64,000 nt of DNA from JBBPYC01 sp038200275 (GTDB lineage Bacteria; Pseudomonadota; Gammaproteobacteria; Burkholderiales; Burkholderiaceae_C). The notes below the pieces were generated by a model, which had not been told where the DNA came from, did no database searches, and saw nothing but the letters and a program-made list of their open reading frames with translations. Location of the stretch: the NCBI GenBank assembly GCA_038200275.1, contig JBBPYC010000086.1, positions 39,895 through 103,894 of the forward strand. Direction: 5' to 3'. Shown here one piece after another: positions 1-10,859 of the stretch; position 1 is the first letter of the stretch, and every line of letters begins with the position of its first letter. Both the position numbers and the translations under genes were made by a program.

Positions 1-308
1 TGGCTTTGCGGAATCAGCAGAAGATTGCGCGCTTCAGGGCAGATCTTCTCAATGGCGGCCATCGCGGCCTGCACCGCCAGCGGCAGCATTTCCAGCGTCA
101 GGTTTTGCCAGCTGCTCGGGTAGAAGTCGGTGTCTACCGGCGCGAGCTTGAAGCCGGCGTTTCGGATGTCGACCGCGCTGTAGAACGGCGGCGTGTGTTC
201 CATCCATTCAAGCCGGAACCAGCGTTCGATCGCCGGCATCGATTCGAGCACACGCTGCTCAAGCTCATTGATCGGGCCAGTCAGTGCAGTGATGAGATGG
301 GGAACCAA
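1..308 (-). CDS. gshA: glutamate-cysteine ligase, N-terminal part (runs off the window)
   Basis: Catalyses the first step of glutathione synthesis, joining glutamate to cysteine with ATP in the cytoplasm. The reverse strand reads about 102 codons without a stop, beginning MVPHLITALTGPINELEQR and later showing EHTPPFYSAVDIRN, GFKLAPVDT and PEARNLLLIPQS. These are features I recognise from the ligase type common in betaproteobacteria and acidithiobacilli rather than the E. coli type. The start is a TTG at 306-308, chosen because relatives begin MVPHL and a GAGG lies nine bases upstream. It lies downstream of proA on the same strand with a 138-base gap. The C-terminal part is outside the window. 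Confidence 0.85.
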   Translation of the reverse strand, partial: MVPHLITALTGPINELEQRVLESMPAIERWFRLEWMEHTPPFYSAVDIRNAGFKLAPVDTDFYPSSWQNLTLEMLPLAVQAAMAAIEKICPEARNLLLIPQS

Positions 309-446
309 GGAGCAAAGCCTCGTTTTGAGATGGATGGAAACATTTTAAGACGCCATCGGGGACAGAACAATCAACTGTTATAGCAAGCCTTAGGCCTGTT
401 GCTCGCTCGACCTATGCAGGCAGCGCGCCGCCGCGCGATGGCCGGC

Positions 447-1727
447 TCAGCCGCGTGACTCACCCTGGCCAAGCACCACCCACTTCAGCGATGTGAGCCC
501 TTCCACGCCGACCGGCCCGCGCGCATGGAACTTGTCGGTGCTGATGCCGATCTCGGCCCCCAGGCCGTACTCGAAGCCGTCAGCAAAGCGCGTGCTTGCG
601 TTCACCATCACGCTGGCCGAATCGACTTCGCGCAGAAAGCGCTGTGCATGCATGTGGTCGCTGGTCAGGATCGCATCGGTGTGGTGGCTCGAATAACGAT
701 TGATGTGCGCAATCGCCTCATCGACGCCTTCGACCACCTTGATGCTGATGATGGGCGCCAGGTATTCTTCGGCCCAGTCGGCTTCGGTCGCGGGCTGCAG
801 CAACGCGCCCTGCATGCCTTCGAGCAGCGCCAGCGACTCGGTGCAGCCGCGCATCTCGACGCCTTTGGCTGCATAGATCGCGCCGATGCGCGGCAGAAAC
901 TCAGGCGCCACGGCACGCGCGACCAGCAGGCTTTCCGCCGCGTTGCACGGGCTGTACTTCTGGGTCTTTGCGTTGTCTGCCACACGCAGCGCCATCTCGA
1001 TGTCGCACGGCGCATCGACGTAGACATGGCAGTTGCCGTCGAGGTGCTTGATCACCGGCACGCGTGCATCGCGCGAAACGCGTTCGATCAGCCCTTTGCC
1101 ACCGCGCGGGATGATCAGGTCGACGAACTCCGGCATGGCAATCAGCCGGCCGACGGCGGCGCGGTCGGTGGTCTGCACCAGTTGCACAGCGTCCGGCGGC
1201 AGGCCAGCCTCGGTCAGTGCATCGGCCACCAGTGCCGCCAGCGCGCGGTTCGATTCAATCGCTTCCGAGCCGCCGCGCAGGATGCACGCGTTGCCGCTCT
1301 TGATCGCCAGGCTGGCAGCCTCGATCGTCACGTTCGGGCGGCTCTCGTAGATCATGCCGAACACGCCGATCGGCACACGCATCTGGCCCACGCGAATGCC
1401 GCTGGGCTGCTGCCGGAGCGCGGTGATCTCACCGATGATGTCCGGCATCGCGGCAAGCTGCTCGCAGCCCTCGGCGCAGGTGTGGATCGCCTTGGCGTCG
1501 AGCTTCAGGCGGTCGAGCAACGGCGCGGCGAGGTCGGCTGCAGCGGCCCGCTCCAAGTCCAACGCGTTCGCTGCCTGGAGTGCCGGAATGCCTTCACGCA
1601 AGCGCCTTGCGAGTACGCGCAGCGCTTTGTTTTTTGTAGCAGTATCGGCACGTGCAATCAGCGCGCTGGCTGCTTTTGCCTGAATGCCTAGTGCGTCGAC
1701 GTGCGCTTGTGGGTTGAACGCGTTCAT
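447..1727 (-). CDS. proA: gamma-glutamyl phosphate reductase
   Basis: NADPH-dependent reduction of gamma-glutamyl phosphate to glutamate semialdehyde, the second step of proline synthesis in the cytoplasm. The 426-residue product has the usual length. It carries the aldehyde-dehydrogenase-fold segments VGVFGMIYESRPNVT-like at about 121-134, LRGGSEAIESN at about 150-160, and the catalytic cysteine, Cys261, in KYSPCNAAESLL. The reading frame extends upstream, but the ATG at 1725-1727 is preferred: it gives the standard N-terminus MNAFNPQAHVDALG and overlaps the holA stop as ATGA, which indicates translational coupling. Confidence 0.96.
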   Translation of the reverse strand: MNAFNPQAHVDALGIQAKAASALIARADTATKNKALRVLARRLREGIPALQAANALDLERAAAADLAAPLLDRLKLDAKAIHTCAEGCEQLAAMPDIIGEITALRQQPSGIRVGQMRVPIGVFGMIYESRPNVTIEAASLAIKSGNACILRGGSEAIESNRALAALVADALTEAGLPPDAVQLVQTTDRAAVGRLIAMPEFVDLIIPRGGKGLIERVSRDARVPVIKHLDGNCHVYVDAPCDIEMALRVADNAKTQKYSPCNAAESLLVARAVAPEFLPRIGAIYAAKGVEMRGCTESLALLEGMQGALLQPATEADWAEEYLAPIISIKVVEGVDEAIAHINRYSSHHTDAILTSDHMHAQRFLREVDSASVMVNASTRFADGFEYGLGAEIGISTDKFHARGPVGVEGLTSLKWVVLGQGESRG

Positions 1728-2836
1728 GCAGGCATTTTGCCGGCTGCCGACCGCACACGCGGATGCACCCCGCGCGGCGGCGCAGCACAGGCGATGCACA
1801 ACTGCATCGCGAGCCGGTGCAGCGCAGCCCACGCCTCGGTGGGCCAGCCAGGCACCCGCAGTCCTTTGACGATGCCGTCGACGTGATGCGCCGCCAGCAG
1901 CAGCTGGGCCAGCGTGTCGGCCGACAATCGCGGCAGCACGCGCTCGAACAGTTGTTCGCGGGCGCCCCAGATGCGACTTTCTCGCAGCGCTAGCGGCATC
2001 GGCTGGCCCGCCTGCAGTGCGTCGTGCACCCGTTTCAGGGATCGGATTTCTTCCGCCAGCGCGTAATGCACGGGCACCGCCGCCACGCCTTCTGCGGCCA
2101 GCCCATCGAGCATCCGCATCGCGCGCTGGGCCTGGCCCGCCAGCACCACCTCTGGCAGTTTGAACACATGAAACCGCGCCACATCCAGCACCGCCTGCTC
2201 GACCTGTTCGTAAGACAGCTCACCCGCCGGATGCAGCAGACCGAGCTTTTGCACCTCCTGATGTGCGGCCAGCAGGTTGCCTTCGACCCGATCGGCAAAG
2301 AACTGCAACGTGCGCTGGCCGGCCTCGCCCGGTGCAACGCGCTGTTGCTGGCGCGCGAGCCGCTGGGCGATCCAGCCCGGCAACGCGGCCCGCTCGACCG
2401 CATCGATCTGCACCACCGCACCCGCACGCTCCAGCGCACCGAACCAGCCGCCGGAACGGGTCGCGCGGTCCAGCCGCGGCAGCAGCACGAGGCCGAGCGT
2501 TGCGCCGTCGGACGACTCGCCGAGCTGCTCGGCAATCTGCTGCAGCGCCTTGGCTCCATCGACCCCCGGCTTGCCTGACGGGATCTGCACTTCGATCAAT
2601 TGCCGCTCGGCAAACAGGCTTTGTGACCCGAGCGCGCCGAGCACCGCGCTCCAGTTGTAGCGCGCGCCGGCCACGGTGAACACGCGCCGCTCGGCGAACC
2701 CCTGCGCCCGCGCTGCAGCGCGCAGGGCAGTTGCTGCCTCTTGCACCAGCAGCGGCTCGTCGCCGTGGAATGTGTAGAGCGGCCGCAGCGCGTTGCGGCT
2801 GAGGTGGGCTTCGAGTTGGGTGGCAGCGATTTGCAT
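1724..2836 (-). CDS. holA: DNA polymerase III delta subunit
   Basis: Clamp-loader delta subunit, which opens the beta sliding clamp during replication. About 370 residues; the N-terminal segment LYTFHGDEPLLVQEAATALR and the later GNLLAAHQEVQKLGLL are typical of HolA, and the C-terminal half is helical as expected. I use the ATG at 2834-2836 (MQIAATQLEAHL); an in-frame TTG four codons earlier (2848) is possible. The C-terminus has a longer tail than usual that runs into proA and overlaps it by four bases. It lies downstream of lptE with a 153-base gap and probably belongs to the leuS-lptE-holA-proA transcription unit. Confidence 0.93.
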   Translation of the reverse strand: MQIAATQLEAHLSRNALRPLYTFHGDEPLLVQEAATALRAAARAQGFAERRVFTVAGARYNWSAVLGALGSQSLFAERQLIEVQIPSGKPGVDGAKALQQIAEQLGESSDGATLGLVLLPRLDRATRSGGWFGALERAGAVVQIDAVERAALPGWIAQRLARQQQRVAPGEAGQRTLQFFADRVEGNLLAAHQEVQKLGLLHPAGELSYEQVEQAVLDVARFHVFKLPEVVLAGQAQRAMRMLDGLAAEGVAAVPVHYALAEEIRSLKRVHDALQAGQPMPLALRESRIWGAREQLFERVLPRLSADTLAQLLLAAHHVDGIVKGLRVPGWPTEAWAALHRLAMQLCIACAAPPRGVHPRVRSAAGKMPA

Positions 2837-2989
2837 GAGGCGGTTCAATCCTGGACAGCACGTAGATCAACACCCATCACCGCACCGAACATTGGCGAGA
2901 TCGCACCGCGATCACAGCCGCTGCGTTTGCACGCCGTGCCCCAGGCACTCCGGCCTCTCGAGACGTTCAACTTTTTACTTCCTGCTGAG

Positions 2990-3522
2990 CTACAACCGCA
3001 CGGCCGCCAGCTGCCGCAGCACTTGCTGCACCACATCGGACTGCATGTCGCGATACACCAGCGAATCCTTTTGCTCGCTTGCGAGCGCCGTGGTTTCACT
3101 GAAAGACACGTCGCGCTGCTGCAGGATTTCAGTATCAGGGATCAGTTCCTTTCCGGCCGGCGTGCGCAGCCGGAAGCGAAAGCGCACGCGCAACTGGAAT
3201 TCGCGCACCTGTCCGGCCGCGGTCAGACCGACCACAGTGCGTTCGCGCTGGTCCTGCAGACTCTCCAGCACGACTTGCGCTTTGGGTGCTTCCTTCGCAT
3301 CGCGGATGACACGCAGCTTGTCATTGCTGGCAAGTTGTCGGCGCAGTTCGTTGCCGAGGCCGGACGCATCGGGGATCATGATGTAGATGGAATCGAACGC
3401 GAACGTCTGTGCGCCGCGCAGCCTAAAGCCGCAGCCGGTCAGCAGCGTGGCGGCACCAACCGCACCGGCTGCAGAAATCAGCCAGTGCCGGCGTGTGGGG
3501 ATCAGGGTCATCGACGATTTCC

Positions 3523-3526
<4 letters not shown>
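2990..3526 (-). CDS. lptE: LPS-assembly lipoprotein LptE
   Basis: Outer-membrane lipoprotein that plugs the LptD barrel and helps deliver lipopolysaccharide to the cell surface. The 178-residue product has a basic n-region, a hydrophobic stretch and the lipobox LLTGC with Cys32 as the lipidated residue, followed by GFRLRGAQTFAFDSIYI, which is the family hallmark. The ATG at 3524-3526 overlaps the leuS stop as ATGA, so translation is probably coupled. The leuS-lptE-holA order is widely conserved in proteobacteria and supports the call. Confidence 0.94.
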
Positions 3527-6201
<2,675 letters not shown>

Positions 6202-6354
6202 GGGATTCGAGCGCGGTGGTGGCCGGCAATTTTAGGTGGCGACCAGTTCGCTGGGTAGCCGTTCAAGCAGCGCGGGTCCGGTCCTCGGACGAACCATGCC
6301 GGCTTCAGGGCCAGCGACGCAATCAACAGGAAGGCAGCGACCGCGCCTGCGCGG

Positions 6355-7182
6355 TCAGTTCAAGCCCAGCACATCGGCCATGTCGAACAGCCCGGACGCA
6401 TGGCCGCGCAGAAAACGCGCCGCACGCAGGCTGCCTTGCGCATACGTCACGCGGCTGGCGGACTTGTGCGTGATCTCGATGCGCTCACCGGTGCCGGCGA
6501 ACAGCACCGTGTGGTCGCCGACGATGTCGCCGCCCCGAATGGTCGCGAAACCAATCGACGAGGGATCGCGCTCACCGGTGACGCCTTCGCGCGCATAGAC
6601 CGCGCAGTCGGCCAGATCGCGCCCCAGCGCTGTGGCGATCACCTCGCCCATCTTGAGCGCGGTGCCGGACGGTGCATCGACCTTGTGGCGGTGGTGCGCT
6701 TCGACGATCTCGATGTCGTAGCCGGTGGAAAGCGCCTTGGCCGCCATTTCGAGCAGCTTCAACGTGACGTTCACGCCGACGCTCATGTTCGGCGCGAGCA
6801 CGATGGGAATGTGCTTGGCCATCTCGGCGATCTCGGCCTTTTGTACTTCGCTGAACCCGGTGGTGCCGATCACGGCCGCCACGTTGAGTTCGCGGCAGAT
6901 CGCAAGCTGCGCGAGCGTGCCTTCGGGCCGCGTGAAATCGATCAGCACTTGGGCGCCGCCCAAGCTCTCGCGCGGATCGGCGCTGACGATGACACCGCTT
7001 GGCGGCACCAGACCGGCCGACGCGTCGCTGCCGATCAGTGGCGCACCGGGCTGGTCGAACGCGCCCGACAACACGCAGTCGTCGGCCTGCTGCACCGCTT
7101 CGATCAGCATCCGGCCCATGCGGCCGCCAGCGCCTGCGACGGCGATGCGGATCGGGTCGGATGCTGGATCTGGCGTAGTCAT
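6355..7182 (-). CDS. dapB: 4-hydroxy-tetrahydrodipicolinate reductase
   Basis: NAD(P)H-dependent reductase of the lysine/diaminopimelate pathway. 275 residues. The nucleotide-binding loop GAGGRMGRMLI lies near the N-terminus; IGTTGFS, the catalytic EAHHRHKVDAPSGTA motif and FATIRGGDIVGDHTV follow in family order. The ATG at 7180-7182 (MTTPDPASDP) is preferred, but an in-frame TTG at 7195-7197 overlaps the bamE stop as TTGA and could be the true coupled start. It sits 153 bases upstream of leuS. Confidence 0.95.
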   Translation of the reverse strand: MTTPDPASDPIRIAVAGAGGRMGRMLIEAVQQADDCVLSGAFDQPGAPLIGSDASAGLVPPSGVIVSADPRESLGGAQVLIDFTRPEGTLAQLAICRELNVAAVIGTTGFSEVQKAEIAEMAKHIPIVLAPNMSVGVNVTLKLLEMAAKALSTGYDIEIVEAHHRHKVDAPSGTALKMGEVIATALGRDLADCAVYAREGVTGERDPSSIGFATIRGGDIVGDHTVLFAGTGERIEITHKSASRVTYAQGSLRAARFLRGHASGLFDMADVLGLN

Positions 7183-7193
7183 GGGACGCTGGA

Positions 7194-7802
7194 TCAACGC
7201 AGCGAAGGCACGGCGTACGACGGCGACTCGAGCGGTGGGTAGCTCGACGGCAGCACCGCGTTTTCATTCACCCGGCCTGGCAGGTCATCGGCTTTGTCGC
7301 GCTGTTTCTTTGCCGGCTGCGTGGCTTTCTCGAGCTTTTCGGCGCTGGCTTCGAGCAACGGCACCTTGGCGTTGCGCCGGCCCGAATCGAGCGTTTTGAC
7401 AAACTCGGCCTCGGCCGGCATCGGGTCGCCTTCGAAACGGTCGAGCGTATCGCCGTTGAAATACAGCGTGAGTCGGCGTTCCAGCGGTTCGGTGCCGCCG
7501 CGCTTCATCGTAAACACGTAATCCCAGCGGTCGGCGTGGAACACGTCGGTCAGCAGCGGCGTGCCCAGGACATCACGCACCTGCGTGCGCGGCATGCCGG
7601 GTCGCAGCGCAGCAACCTGCTCGCTCGAGACGAAGTTGCCCTGCACGATGTCGATCTTGTACGGCGAGATCGCCGACATGACGGTGCGCGAAGCGCGGTT
7701 GAAGCTGCCGCAGGCCGACAGCAGCAAGGCAGCCATCAGCAACAGCGCCGGTGTGCGTACTACCGATGTGCGGCCAGGCAGGTGGTGGGTCGACTCGAAC
7801 AA
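7194..7802 (-). CDS. bamE: outer-membrane assembly lipoprotein BamE (SmpA/OmlA)
   Basis: Small lipoprotein of the BAM complex that helps fold outer-membrane beta-barrels. 202 residues with a lipoprotein signal ending LLLSAC. The BamE core follows: YKIDIVQGNFVSSEQVAALRPGM, TQVRDVLGTPLLTDVFHADRWDYVF. A charged C-terminal extension of about 60 residues, rich in Lys, Glu and Ala and then Pro and Ser, goes beyond the minimal domain. It is divergent from fur with a 141-base intergenic region, a pairing that is common in betaproteobacteria. Confidence 0.94.
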   Translation of the reverse strand: MFESTHHLPGRTSVVRTPALLLMAALLLSACGSFNRASRTVMSAISPYKIDIVQGNFVSSEQVAALRPGMPRTQVRDVLGTPLLTDVFHADRWDYVFTMKRGGTEPLERRLTLYFNGDTLDRFEGDPMPAEAEFVKTLDSGRRNAKVPLLEASAEKLEKATQPAKKQRDKADDLPGRVNENAVLPSSYPPLESPSYAVPSLR

Positions 7803-7943
7803 TGGGGAAATCTCTGGTTCGCCAACACTGGCAATATGATCGGTTCATTGTACCGACGGGTTTTTGCGGCCTACCGCAAGCTGGCGATGGCCGGGCGACA
7901 CAGGCGATGTCCAGCCGGGCACCTGATGCAAAGAGGATTAGCG

Positions 7944-8387
7944 ATGGCAACCATCGAAGAGTTGAAAAGCACTGGGTTGAAAGCCACGCTGCCGCGGTTG
8001 AAGATCCTCGAGGTGTTTCAAGACGGCGGACAGCGGCATATGACGGCGGAGGACGTGTTCCGCGTCCTGCTGACCGACCACACCGACATTGGCTTGGCCA
8101 CCGTCTACCGCGTGCTCACGCAGTTCGAACAGGCGGGCATCCTCCTGCGCAGCCATTTCGAGAGCGGCAAGGCGGTCTACGAGCTGAATGAAGGCCAGCA
8201 CCACGACCATCTGGTGTGCCTGGACTGCGGTCGGGTTGAGGAGTTCTACGACGCAGCGATCGAGCAGCGCCAGCACGCGGTCGCCAAAGCCAAGGGCTTC
8301 GTGATCACGGACCACGCGTTGAGCCTGTATGCGAACTGCAGCAAGGACCCGTGCCCGAATCGGCCGGCGCCGCGTGGACGCGAGTGA
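7944..8387 (+). CDS. fur: ferric uptake regulator
   Basis: Fe(II)-responsive repressor of iron-acquisition genes. 147 residues: a winged-helix DNA-binding domain (GLKATLPRLKILEVF, then DIGLATVYRVLTQFEQAGIL), the metal-binding HHDH at 86-89, CxxC at Cys92/Cys95 and a C-terminal Cys pair at 132 and 137. The ATG at 7944 is preceded by AGAGGA at a suitable distance; an in-frame ATG at 7926 is less well placed. It is divergent from bamE. I see no convincing Fur box in the shared intergenic region, so autoregulation is not shown by the sequence. Confidence 0.96.
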   Translation: MATIEELKSTGLKATLPRLKILEVFQDGGQRHMTAEDVFRVLLTDHTDIGLATVYRVLTQFEQAGILLRSHFESGKAVYELNEGQHHDHLVCLDCGRVEEFYDAAIEQRQHAVAKAKGFVITDHALSLYANCSKDPCPNRPAPRGRE

Positions 8388-8474
8388 ACAACCCAGCGGA
8401 TTTGGGTCAACGGCTGCAGAGCAGCATTTGAACGATCGGTGACCCACGCCGTTTAGACGTCCGCTGAACGCGCT

Positions 8475-9428
8475 CTACTCCATCGCGCGTCGCTGGCGCT
8501 CGACGAATTCCTGATAAGTGTCGATGCCGCGCAGTTGCAGGATCGTGTTGCGCACGGCGGCTTCCACCAGCACCGCAATATTGCGGCCAGCCACCACCTG
8601 CACGATTACCTTACGCACCGGCACCGAGAGTACTTCCTGCATCAGCGGTGCTTCTGGCAGGCGCTCGTAGTCGCGCTCCAGCGTCTCACGCCGCACCAGA
8701 TGCACGATCAGATGCAGCCGCATCTTGCGGCGCACCGCGGTCTCGCCAAAGATCGCCTGAATATCGAGCAGGCCAATGCCGCGCACTTCGAGCAGGTTGC
8801 GCAGCAGCTCCGGGCAACGCCCTTCGATCGTCGTCTGGTTGATCCGGTAAAGATCGACCGCGTCATCGGCCACCAGCCCGTTGCCGCGTGAGATCAGCTC
8901 CAGCCCGAGTTCGCTTTTGCCCAGGCCGGATTCGCCCGTGATCAGAACACCGACGCCGAGGATGTCCATAAACACCCCATGCATCGTGGTGCGGTCGGCA
9001 AAGTGGCGCGACAAGAACGCGCGCAACACATCGATCACGAACGCGGCCGACTCGGCCGTGGCGAACATCGGAATCTGCGCACGCTCGCACATGGCGATCA
9101 GCGCAGTGGGTGCGTTCTGGCCGTCTGCGACGACCAGCGCCGGCGGCTCCAGCGTGACGATGCGAGAAATCCGGCGCGCGCAAATGGCCGCGCTGTCTTC
9201 GCAATCGGTTTCGCTCAGATAGGCGACCTCCCGCTCACCCAGGATTTGCACGCGCCAAGGGTGGATGTAGTTGAGATAACCCACCAGATCGGCGCCCGAG
9301 CGCGCATCGCTGACCGCGCGCTCATCGAACCGCCGCTCGGAAGCGCCGAGCCCCGCAATCCATTCCCACCGAAGCCGCGCACGCTGTTCTTCAAACAGCA
9401 AATCGGCACTGACGCCTACAGGCTTCAT
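8475..9428 (-). CDS. hprK: HPr kinase/phosphorylase
   Basis: Phosphorylates and dephosphorylates the regulatory serine of HPr-type phosphocarriers. 317 residues with the Walker A loop GESGLGKSE and the HprK signature region LLEVRGIGLLDIQAIFGETAVR. The frame opens at 9515, but the start at 9428 (MKPVGVSADLLFEEQ) matches the family N-terminus. In proteobacteria it acts with the nitrogen-related PTS (here PtsN) rather than in sugar uptake. It is co-directional with ptsN and hpf and is convergent with fur across an 87-base gap. Confidence 0.95.
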   Translation of the reverse strand: MKPVGVSADLLFEEQRARLRWEWIAGLGASERRFDERAVSDARSGADLVGYLNYIHPWRVQILGEREVAYLSETDCEDSAAICARRISRIVTLEPPALVVADGQNAPTALIAMCERAQIPMFATAESAAFVIDVLRAFLSRHFADRTTMHGVFMDILGVGVLITGESGLGKSELGLELISRGNGLVADDAVDLYRINQTTIEGRCPELLRNLLEVRGIGLLDIQAIFGETAVRRKMRLHLIVHLVRRETLERDYERLPEAPLMQEVLSVPVRKVIVQVVAGRNIAVLVEAAVRNTILQLRGIDTYQEFVERQRRAME

Positions 9429-9579
9429 GGGGTGGGCAGGAACATCGCGATGGCACCAACGGCGCACCCCAGCCTTGATCCACCAAGCGCCGCGGAGCTG
9501 GCTCTGCCAGGCCACAAGTGCTGCCTCCGGTCAGGGGTAGGCGAGAGTCGGCCGAGAACACCGAAGCCTGAGAGCGAGT

Positions 9580-10041
9580 TCACCCGGTCGATTGCCAAGT
9601 GGTGATGAGCCGATGCAGCTCGGCCGCATCGGTCGTGGCCTTGATGCGCTCGCGCAGCGGCGAATAGCTGAGCATCTCGGCGATCTCCGACAGAATCTCC
9701 AGGTGCTTTTGCGTGGCTGCCTCGGGCACCAGCAGAAAGATCAACAAGCTGACCGGCTGCTCGTCCGGCGCATCGAAGCCAATGGGCTGATGCAACTGCA
9801 ACACCGCGGCCATCGGCGCCTTCAAGCCCTTGATGCGGCCGTGGGGAATGGCCACGCCGTGGCCCAGGCCGGTCGAGCCGAGCCGCTCGCGCGCAAACAG
9901 GCTGTCCGTGATCAGCGCACGGCTGAGCTGATAGAGGTTCTCGAACAGCAGACCAGCTTCTTCGAACGCGCGCTTTTTGCTGGATGCCTCAACAGAAACC
10001 CGGACTTGTTCCTGTGGGAGGATGGACGCGAGACGATTCAT
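9580..10041 (-). CDS. ptsN: PTS IIA-like nitrogen regulatory protein
   Basis: EIIA-Ntr, the phosphoryl acceptor of the nitrogen PTS, which regulates potassium transport, sensor kinases and carbon/nitrogen balance through its phosphorylation state. 153 residues, the usual size. The phosphorylatable histidine is in GVAIPHGRI (His67), with a preceding His61 in GLGHG. It lies between hpf and hprK, the standard betaproteobacterial order. Confidence 0.95.
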   Translation of the reverse strand: MNRLASILPQEQVRVSVEASSKKRAFEEAGLLFENLYQLSRALITDSLFARERLGSTGLGHGVAIPHGRIKGLKAPMAAVLQLHQPIGFDAPDEQPVSLLIFLLVPEAATQKHLEILSEIAEMLSYSPLRERIKATTDAAELHRLITTWQSTG

Positions 10042-10106
10042 GTGCAGAAATCCATGCGGATTATGCGGGTGTGCAACAAGGCAACCACGGGGCCGCGCGA
10101 TGTGGC

Positions 10107-10439
10107 CTACAGCGCCCGCTTCTGCGCTTCATGATGATGATGATCCGTGATGCGGTCCTTGTGCTTGACCACCTGCCGATCGAGCTTGTCGACCAAGTCG
10201 TCTACGGCCGCATAAAGGTCGGCATTGCTGCTCTCGGCAAACAGGTCGTTGCCCTTCACGTGAATGCTGCATTCGGCGCGTTGCCGCTCGGCTTTGTCTT
10301 TGACCTTTTCCACCGTCAGCGTGACCTTGACGTCGACCACTTGATCGAAGTGCCTGGTGATCCGCTCGAGCTTGCCCGTGACATAACTGCGCAATGCCGG
10401 CGTGACTTCGACGTGATGGCCGCTGATCGTCAAATTCAT
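10107..10439 (-). CDS. hpf: ribosome hibernation promoting factor (HPF/RaiA family)
   Basis: Binds the 30S decoding centre and stabilises inactive ribosomes in stationary phase. 110 residues, the short form without the C-terminal dimerisation domain of long HPF. The fold shows MNLTISGHHVEVTPALRSYV, then KVTLTVEK, ECSIHVKGNDLFAESSNADLYAAVDDLVDKLDRQV, and a His-rich tail DHHHHE. The start at 10439 is chosen because it begins with the conserved MNLTISGHH; the frame continues upstream without homology. Many relatives have rpoN immediately upstream; here it is replaced by an apparently empty 420-base region. Confidence 0.95.
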   Translation of the reverse strand: MNLTISGHHVEVTPALRSYVTGKLERITRHFDQVVDVKVTLTVEKVKDKAERQRAECSIHVKGNDLFAESSNADLYAAVDDLVDKLDRQVVKHKDRITDHHHHEAQKRAL

Positions 10440-10859
10440 GAGGAAACCTTTGCTACGGAAAAGAAATGGAATGGGTGCCAGACCTGCAGCGCGCGCATCG
10501 CATTCACGAAAAAACGGTTGCACGGCACGTCGGGGAGCCCACTGCGCCGCAAGACGGCAGCGACCCTAATTTACACCGCGCGGGTTTTCCCTCCCACGGC
10601 GTCGCGTTCGGCTTGGACACGAGCCCAGTTGAGTTGGGCCGTGCCCTCCCCTGCCAGAACGCGCGTGCCTGACCGATTCGCCAAGAAGTTGGCGGTGGCG
10701 GACCTGGATGCACATCGCGTGATTTTTTTGGATGGTCCGATGCGGGCAAAAGGCACGCGCGTGGCTGCGCATCGGCACTAGCATTCGTGGCCGTATCTCC
10801 ATTTGTTCGTTCTTCTTTGCCTGCATGAAAAGCCCGTTCGGTTTTGCAACTTCCCCCGC
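10440..10859. other. 420-base region with no gene recognised
   Basis: Lies between the start of hpf (reverse strand) and the phospholipase gene (forward strand). It presumably holds both promoters. Short open frames exist on both strands, including a 61-codon reverse frame at 10571-10756, but none resembles a protein I know. I see no repeat or clear promoter boxes. Confidence 0.5.

Noticed and set aside
6..383. 125-codon forward open frame at the left edge
   Set aside because: It is antisense to gshA, whose reverse-strand translation shows clear glutamate-cysteine ligase motifs; the forward frame has no recognisable features.
7803..7943. Fur box in the bamE-fur intergenic region
   Set aside because: I found no 19-base match resembling GATAATGATAATCATTATC with acceptable symmetry.
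10571..10756. 61-codon reverse-strand frame between hpf and the phospholipase gene
   Set aside because: No similarity to RpoN or any family I know; the length is expected by chance in GC-rich DNA.
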